Of a stretch of DNA of 10,719 nucleotides, positions 6,078 through 10,719 are shown one piece after another. The position numbers and the translations under genes were made by a program. Positions within the stretch are counted from its first letter, which is position 1. Each line of letters starts with the position of its first letter. Source of the DNA: Candidatus Omnitrophota bacterium (GTDB lineage: Bacteria; Omnitrophota; Omnitrophia; Omnitrophales; Aquincolibacteriaceae); contig JAHFHB010000018.1 in the NCBI GenBank assembly GCA_023247135.1, positions 3,443 to 14,161 of the forward strand, given 5' to 3'. The notes under the pieces were generated by a model. The model saw nothing but the letters and a program-made list of their open reading frames with translations, searched no databases and had not been told where the DNA came from.

Positions 6078-6971
6078 ATGCGCGTTGTGACAGTCATGAT
6101 TCTTTTGAGTTTCGGGAGTGTGTTTCCGCAGGCCTGGGCGGCCCCCGCAGCTCCCGCAGCGCCGGCTCCGTTAGTGGCGGCTACCGACTCAGAGAAAGCG
6201 TCTCCGGGCGGATTCGGCATGGCCGTAGGCCCCACCAATATCCGCCTTGCCGGTGCTCCTGGAAGCGCCCAGACCGGCAGCATTACGGTCTGGAATAACG
6301 GGGCCAAGGCTCTTGACGTCGTGACCGAACTCAGCGACGTGACCAATGTCTTGACGGAAGACAAGCACCTTGAACGGGAGTTCCCGCCTCCCGGCGTGGT
6401 TCCCTACTCCTGCGCGAAGTGGGTTGTCCTGGAACAGCAGGAATTGACCGTGGAGGCGCATTCAAAAAAAAGTATCGGAATTACAGTTTCGACGCCTGCC
6501 GATGCTTCCGGCGGCTACGCTTGCGTAGTCTTCTTTCGTGGATTGCCTGTCTTTGAGAACCCGGCAGAGGATGATGGGAAACCCAAAACTTCAGTGGTCG
6601 TACAACCGCGCATCGGAACGCTTGTATTTTTTGAAGCCGAAGGCACCGCCCTGCGTAAAGGCGAATTGCTGAATCTTTCCTATAAGCCGCCGCAGGAAGA
6701 CAGGCCGCTCCTTTTGCAATATGAATTTAAAAATACGGGCAACACCGACATTCTTTTGACGGGGCATTTCCACATTATGGATGCCAGTAAAGCGCTGATC
6801 GCCAAGGGAGATTTGACGCCCATCCGTACGTTTCCGGGCGACCAGGGCATTGCGCAGACAGAATGGGCGGGAGTGCTGGCCCCTGGGGATTATCAGCTTG
6901 TGATTACGATGGAACTTGGACCCGACGCTCAAGAGGTCATTGTCAGGGAAATTCCTCTAAAAATTGAGTAG
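6078..6971 (+). CDS. Periplasmic two-domain Ig-like protein, chaperone candidate (DUF916/PapD-like)
   Basis: The product has 297 residues. A signal peptide (to about AWAA, 19-22) is followed by an Ala/Pro linker (22-36). Two beta-sandwich domains then seem likely. The first (~45-155) reads VGPTNIRLAGAPGSAQTGSITVWN, then SCAKWVVLEQQELTVEAHSKK, a strand IGITVSTP, and DASGGYACVVFF. This pattern is shared by DUF916/WxL-interacting proteins and other Ig-like periplasmic chaperones. The second (~170-297) contains LLLQYEFKNTGNTDILLTGHF and ends AGVLAPGDYQLVITMEL. The two-Ig layout parallels PapD-type chaperones but is longer. Two cysteines (C112, C149) in domain one could form a disulfide. Translation is well marked by AAGGAGG (6066-6072), five bases before the ATG. 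The C-terminus overlaps the next gene by eight bases. Chaperone function is inferred from fold-like pattern and context. Confidence 0.75.
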   Translation: MRVVTVMILLSFGSVFPQAWAAPAAPAAPAPLVAATDSEKASPGGFGMAVGPTNIRLAGAPGSAQTGSITVWNNGAKALDVVTELSDVTNVLTEDKHLEREFPPPGVVPYSCAKWVVLEQQELTVEAHSKKSIGITVSTPADASGGYACVVFFRGLPVFENPAEDDGKPKTSVVVQPRIGTLVFFEAEGTALRKGELLNLSYKPPQEDRPLLLQYEFKNTGNTDILLTGHFHIMDASKALIAKGDLTPIRTFPGDQGIAQTEWAGVLAPGDYQLVITMELGPDAQEVIVREIPLKIE

Positions 6972-9828
6972 AATCAAAAAACAATTAGTGAGTTTAGCGC
7001 TGCTGGTTTGCATGACACAAACCGGCTATGCCGATCTGCCCACTGCGGGGGATCGGCGCGTGCTGTTGCCTGCCCCCGTAAGGCCCGCTCTTCAGGGCCG
7101 CGATCCCGCCGCCTCGGAAAAACTAAAAGTACAAAATTATTCTGTGGAGGCTGGGAAAACGATCACGATTCCAACAGAGGGTCTCGAGCGTTCCCTGGCG
7201 ATGAACCCCACCCCCATTTTTATCCAGCAGGAGAAGCCCGGAGAAATGATCATTGAGGGCAAACAGCCGGGAGCCACTCTTATTCTTTTATGGGAATCTG
7301 CCGGAGTTCGCAGTATCCGCATCACGGTCACTGTCCCCAAAGCCGAAATCGAAACCCGTAAAAAAATGGACCGGGAACGATCCCCCCTTTACCAGTCGCA
7401 GAAAAAGCGCGCATTTAAATTTTTTTACGATACGCGTTACTCGTTCCAAAACGACGGCCGGGAACTTGCCAAAGTCTCGGAAGTGCGCCGGGTAGGCGAC
7501 CATCAAATGGGGCTGAAAGGATTAACGCCTTTTGGCCAGTTGAAGGGAAATCTTCTGATGCAATACCGCAAGGATGTGACCACCGGCGGCGGAGTGACCA
7601 TGCCGATGGATGCAAAAATGGGGCTTTACGACACGAAACTGCCCCACGTGCAAAATATGGATGGGGTGGTCGGAACCCAGTTTGTGAATGCGGATCAATA
7701 CGGTTTTCCGGGAGCCCGCATTCAGGGGGTTTCGCTGGCGCCGTCCGTGATGCGTCTTGAAAAAGGAGAGGCGCATAGCGTGCATCCGTTTTTCTTCGTG
7801 GGACACGAACGCGACGGGTCTTCGATCGACAGCCCGGCGGGAATCAGAAACCGGGAGATAAAAAATAAATACGCGGGGGCTGGCGCGCAATATTTTTTAT
7901 GGAAGCAAAACAAGATTTCGGCGGCGGCGTACCATCGCTGGTCCGGCCCGCCGGAAGCCCGGGCGGATAGTAACGCGGATGTGGGGCTGGATCTGGGCCG
8001 CGGGCCTGTGCGCCTCACGGCGGAGATGGGTACCGATGACAAAGAGCAGGCGGCGCTCAATACCGTGCTGCTTTTGAACACGGAAAAATTCTCGGTCGAA
8101 AACCGCTGGGTGAATGTTGAAAAAGATTACAGGACTGTCACCGGATCGGTGGCGGGCAGCGGCCAGCTGGGATACACGCTTTATGCCGGCTGGTATCCGC
8201 CCGAAAGCAGTGTTCGCGCCTACCTGGATTCAAGTCTTCTGCGCAGCCGCACTTCTCCCAGCAATCATCCGCGTTTTAAAAATGATTATGCGAAAACATT
8301 TTCTCCCAGGCTGGAGTGGTCGGCGCCAAGCGGTGCTACGGCACAATTTGGCGCTTCTTACGAGGACCAGAGGGCCTTTTCCTCGCCGCTGATCCGCAAG
8401 CGATTGGATGGGCGTTTCTCCAAAGATTTTTATCTCGGCAGACCGTTTCTGGATAACATCGGGTTTTTTACGACGGGCAGTCTGGAAAGTTTTCGCAAGG
8501 CGGTCGATTCTCCCGGCTTTAACGCAAACCGCAGCGGCGCGGGTGCGGGAATGAACATGAGTCTTTTGTCCGGATTGTCACTGCTCGTTCAATATACGGT
8601 TTATAAACTTTCGGAAAGAGAGCCGCTGCCTCCGGGAAAACGGACTTACCCGGGGCAATTTGTTTTTCAGATTGATTATGGACGCCAGCTTTCGCCCTTG
8701 CCGGGTACTTTGCGGGTCGGCGTGCGTTATACCAATGAGGAGGACACGTTTAACAAGGTGCAGCAGCCGTTTTTGCAGCAGGACAGAATCGAGGGCAACG
8801 CCGGGCTTTATTTCAGGATATCTCCGGAAACAAGTGTTTTTGTGGACAGCCGCGCGGTGACGCTGAAATCTATTGTGGGCGAAGCGCCGCAAGCGGAATT
8901 TTCCCTGGTGACGGGCCTGCGCACCAGCATGTTAAGTCCTTTCCGCATTCCGCAAAAGGGAAAAGTGGAAGGCTATGTTTTTAAAGATATCAATGCCAAC
9001 GGTGTGCGTGACCCGGAGGAGCCCGGGTTGGCCGGTTTTCAGATTTCCATAGCCGGCGGGCCGTCCAAAAGAACAGACGAGAAAGGTTTTTATCGTCTCC
9101 GTGTCAAAGAAGGCAAATGGGTGGTTACGGCAAACGGGCAGGTTCCCGAGGGCTGGTTTTTTTCTACGGTGAGCCAGCAAGCTATGGAGTTACTGCCCGG
9201 AGAAGTTCAGACGGTGCATTTTGGCGTGAGCGCGCAAATTCAGGTCCGGGGCCGGGTCTATCTTGATTTGAACCATAACAATTTTTTTGATGTGGGCGAT
9301 ATTCCGATGTCCGGCATCGGACTTAAAATGACGTCCGGTCAACGCGGACAAACGAGTGGGGAAGGGTTCTATTCCATTTTTCGCGTTTTGCCCGGAGCTA
9401 ACCAGGTGCGCATTGATCTGGATTCGCTCCCGTCAGGATACCGGACTTTGAGTCCCACTGAAAAGTCCTTTGATGCGGCCGCCGGGGATGTCGTCACCTA
9501 TGACATCGTGCTGGGAGCGGAGCGCATTATCAGCGGAATGGTGTTTGACGACAAAAATCACGACGGCTCCAAGGGAAGCGATGAGCGGGGTCTGGCCGGT
9601 ATAGCCGTTTCGGCGGGCGGCACTAAGAGCGTGACCAACCGTGAGGGCCGGTTCTTTATTCGTGACCTGCCGCCCGGCAAATTGAGCGTTTTCGTTGAGG
9701 AGGAGACTGTCCCGGAGGGCTATAAACTGACCTCACAGCCGTATAATATAGAAGTCCCAACCGGCCCTCTCATGCGGCAAGACCTCTATTTTGCCCTAGA
9801 GCGCTCTTCTGAGAAGCAATCTGCATAG
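6964..9828 (+). CDS. Predicted outer-membrane usher-like protein with secretin-N-like domain and three SdrB-like repeats
   Basis: The product has 954 residues and a signal peptide (MSRIKKQ, hydrophobic run, cleavage near GYA-D, 21-24). Residues ~57-124 resemble the small N-terminal domain of pilus secretins such as CpaC (PF13629-like): IEGKQPGATLILLWESAG followed by a V/I-rich strand. Residues ~145-658 are full of alternating strands, aromatic pairs and polar turns (RYSFQND, LLMQYRKD, GVRYTNEEDT, GLYFRIS). This fits a large outer-membrane barrel, although no porin or FimD signature is evident. Three C-terminal repeats (~666-755, 758-850, 855-945) are SdrB/Cna-B-like, each opening with a D-x-N-rich loop. 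Outside the signal peptide there is no cysteine. The start is TTG, overlapping the gene before; an in-frame GTG at 6988 would lose the basic signal-peptide start. Domain order (small N-domain, ~500-residue barrel, C-terminal sandwiches) parallels ushers; function is inferred. Confidence 0.75.
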   Translation: MSRIKKQLVSLALLVCMTQTGYADLPTAGDRRVLLPAPVRPALQGRDPAASEKLKVQNYSVEAGKTITIPTEGLERSLAMNPTPIFIQQEKPGEMIIEGKQPGATLILLWESAGVRSIRITVTVPKAEIETRKKMDRERSPLYQSQKKRAFKFFYDTRYSFQNDGRELAKVSEVRRVGDHQMGLKGLTPFGQLKGNLLMQYRKDVTTGGGVTMPMDAKMGLYDTKLPHVQNMDGVVGTQFVNADQYGFPGARIQGVSLAPSVMRLEKGEAHSVHPFFFVGHERDGSSIDSPAGIRNREIKNKYAGAGAQYFLWKQNKISAAAYHRWSGPPEARADSNADVGLDLGRGPVRLTAEMGTDDKEQAALNTVLLLNTEKFSVENRWVNVEKDYRTVTGSVAGSGQLGYTLYAGWYPPESSVRAYLDSSLLRSRTSPSNHPRFKNDYAKTFSPRLEWSAPSGATAQFGASYEDQRAFSSPLIRKRLDGRFSKDFYLGRPFLDNIGFFTTGSLESFRKAVDSPGFNANRSGAGAGMNMSLLSGLSLLVQYTVYKLSEREPLPPGKRTYPGQFVFQIDYGRQLSPLPGTLRVGVRYTNEEDTFNKVQQPFLQQDRIEGNAGLYFRISPETSVFVDSRAVTLKSIVGEAPQAEFSLVTGLRTSMLSPFRIPQKGKVEGYVFKDINANGVRDPEEPGLAGFQISIAGGPSKRTDEKGFYRLRVKEGKWVVTANGQVPEGWFFSTVSQQAMELLPGEVQTVHFGVSAQIQVRGRVYLDLNHNNFFDVGDIPMSGIGLKMTSGQRGQTSGEGFYSIFRVLPGANQVRIDLDSLPSGYRTLSPTEKSFDAAAGDVVTYDIVLGAERIISGMVFDDKNHDGSKGSDERGLAGIAVSAGGTKSVTNREGRFFIRDLPPGKLSVFVEEETVPEGYKLTSQPYNIEVPTGPLMRQDLYFALERSSEKQSA
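8959..9798 (+). repeat. Three tandem SdrB/Cna-B-like domain repeats within the usher-like gene
   Basis: Three diverged repeats of about 90 codons begin with VEGYVFKDINANGVRDPEEPG, VRGRVYLDLNHNNFFDVGD and ISGMVFDDKNHDGSKGSDERG. Each then has a (Q/S/G)-x-G-x-(F/Y) turn (TDEKGFY, TSGEGFY, TNREGRF) and a leucine/proline turn (LPPGK, LPGAN). The D-x-N-x-(N/D)-G loops resemble calcium-binding loops of SdrB domains. They are repeats at protein level only; the DNA has diverged, so the duplication is old. Confidence 0.75.
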
Positions 9829-10099
9829 CTTTTTTGAAAACATTGATTTTGCGTATCCTATTTTAAACAAATGATTTACAGCATGAATGTCAATTTTTGT
9901 TACATTTATTTGATTATAAAAGATATTCAAAGATAAGCAGAGATCTTATTTACTATTAAATGAGATATTAAACTTGTTTATTAGTTTTAATGCTCTTGAT
10001 TTATATGTCTAGTAATCATACACTTTGAACAGATGCGAGTACTGTGAACATTAAAACACTTTTAACATCCTGAAAAACGTGCGAGATAGAAAAGTGAAA
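9829..10099 (+). promoter_or_regulatory. AT-rich intergenic region before the third subunit paralogue
   Basis: By hand count 40 of the 180 bases from 9841 to 10020 are G or C, far below the coding flanks. A short possible terminator, AAGC/GCTT followed by T (9814-9835), spans the preceding stop codon but has a weak stem. A possible sigma-70 promoter is TTGATT (9996-10001), 17 bases, TACACT (10019-10024), four matches in each box. Two elements of the form TGTC-N9-TACA (9888-9904 and 10006-10022) loosely resemble the sites near 3480 and 3581. No GG-N10-GC sigma-54 core is present between 10023 and 10099. No gene was seen. Confidence 0.5.
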
Positions 10100-10657
10100 A
10101 TGCAGTTCAGTGAGACAAACCTGAGAGCGATGGCAGCCGCGCAGCGGGTGTGTTTCGTTTTGATGGCGGCGCTTATCCTGTCCGTTCCTGTGGCGTCAGG
10201 TTCCAGCGTAGCGGCCTCTCACAGTGTGAGCATCAGCGTCCCTCAGGCCAGTGAGATTTCCGGGGATTTACAGAGTTTTACCCTGGCCTTTAAGGATTTC
10301 CTCGAGGGGTCTGAAACCAACCAGCAGGCCGTGAATTACCATATTAAGGCCAACCATCTGGGCAGAGACAGCGGCGTTGTCCAGGCGAAGGTGTCCGTGT
10401 CTATTCCTGGCGTCTCTGTAAAGGCCGATGCGGGTGCGTTTAACAAGCAATCCGGTAATGCGCACCTGGTGGAAGCTAACGCTGGTTTTGTGGCTCTGAG
10501 TGAGAATAACACGCATCTCTACGACCGCCAGAAAGACTCCGGCGATGGTGAAGTCGCTGTCGGAGATTTTTCAGTAACCTATAAGGCTGTCGCCGATCAG
10601 GCCCTCAGTGCGCAGGACGTTCTTGTCGAGCTGTCCATCATGGTTGTGGACGTCTAA
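10100..10657 (+). CDS. Secreted subunit-like protein, third paralogue of the 3754 group
   Basis: The product has 185 residues. A signal peptide (basic up to R16, hydrophobic VCFVLMAALIL, cleavage near ASG or VAA, 32-39) leads to a cysteine-free mature chain. Alignment with the 3754 product is obvious: SHSVSISVP against SHAVTISVP, FTLAFKDFLEGS against FTLTMADYLNGS, VNYHIKANHLG against INYTVKSNNNG, AGAFNKQSGNAHLVEANAG against PGAYTKDNGNFAMAENAAG, FSVTYKAVA against FPVDYKAVA, and the terminal DV. The SGSGKT loop is replaced by SGDGEV. Possible starts are GTG 10079, GTG 10094 and ATG 10100, plus ATG 10130, which gives a shorter but still workable signal peptide; none has a strong ribosome site. 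It is cut off from the operon by the AT-rich gap and may be an alternative or phase-specific subunit. Confidence 0.82.
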   Translation: MQFSETNLRAMAAAQRVCFVLMAALILSVPVASGSSVAASHSVSISVPQASEISGDLQSFTLAFKDFLEGSETNQQAVNYHIKANHLGRDSGVVQAKVSVSIPGVSVKADAGAFNKQSGNAHLVEANAGFVALSENNTHLYDRQKDSGDGEVAVGDFSVTYKAVADQALSAQDVLVELSIMVVDV

Positions 10658-10719
10658 GACCCCCTTTTACCTCTCTCTCCCGCCAGTGTTGCATTTTAAG
10701 ACAATGCCATCCGTGTAAA
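10658..10719 (+). other. Downstream end of window with a shared intergenic motif
   Basis: After the last stop comes a pyrimidine-rich stretch and CCAGTGTTGCA (10683-10693). This is an exact 11-base match to the leader of the 3754 gene (3715-3725), and both copies are preceded by a pyrimidine run. GCATT/AATGC (10691-10695 with 10703-10707) could form a small hairpin. No terminator or gene start is visible before the window ends. Confidence 0.35.

Noticed and set aside
6964..7020. Possible lipoprotein signal in the usher-like protein (cysteine at residue 16).
   Set aside because: The residues before it are L-L-V, and lipoboxes need Gly, Ala or Ser just before the cysteine. A normal cleavage site follows at residue 23.

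Overview
The window reads as chromosomal DNA from a Gram-negative (diderm) bacterium of moderate GC. It encodes several proteins with Sec signal peptides, an apparent outer-membrane beta-barrel, and a sigma-54 activator with a matching -24/-12 promoter. Nothing here fixes the taxon. My impression of an uncultivated PVC/Omnitrophota-like lineage is a guess from style, not evidence. No rRNA, tRNA, CRISPR array, transposase or integrase was seen.

Layout, all genes on the + strand. (1) 1-228: the last 75 codons of a radical SAM protein, probably PA0069 family and unrelated to the rest. (2) 448-3410: a two-gene signalling operon with a good sigma-70-type promoter (381-409). It encodes a soluble hybrid-type sensor kinase (receiver-like, PAS, HisKA, HATPase) and, overlapping it by one base, an NtrC-type sigma-54 activator (receiver, AAA+ with GAFTGA, Fis-type HTH). 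(3) 3411-3753: a regulatory region with a textbook sigma-54 promoter (3689-3704) and two upstream imperfect palindromes that could bind the activator. (4) 3754-4293: a small secreted protein, probably the main subunit, followed by a strong terminator hairpin and a cluster of further hairpins (4320-4497). (5) 4523-9828: five tightly packed or overlapping genes. They encode a paralogue of the first secreted protein, a pair of related secreted beta proteins with a DFG motif, a two-domain periplasmic Ig-fold protein resembling DUF916/PapD-like chaperones, and a 954-residue predicted outer-membrane protein. The last has a secretin-N-like domain, a barrel-like region and three C-terminal SdrB/Cna-B-like repeats. 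(6) 9829-10099: a very AT-rich gap. (7) 10100-10657: a third paralogue of the 3754 protein.

Working model (inference): genes 3754-10657 form a chaperone-usher-like surface fibre or surface-layer assembly system that resembles no classical chaperone-usher operon I can name. The Ig-fold protein would be the periplasmic chaperone, the 954-residue protein the usher-like outer-membrane platform, and the five small secreted proteins the subunits. The adjacent kinase/activator pair would switch on the first subunit gene through the sigma-54 promoter. The hairpin cluster behind that gene would give one abundant subunit and lower levels of assembly machinery. All mature subunits lack cysteine, unlike many classical subunits. 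The usher-like protein lacks recognisable FimD-type signatures, which is why I regard this as the candidate undescribed system.
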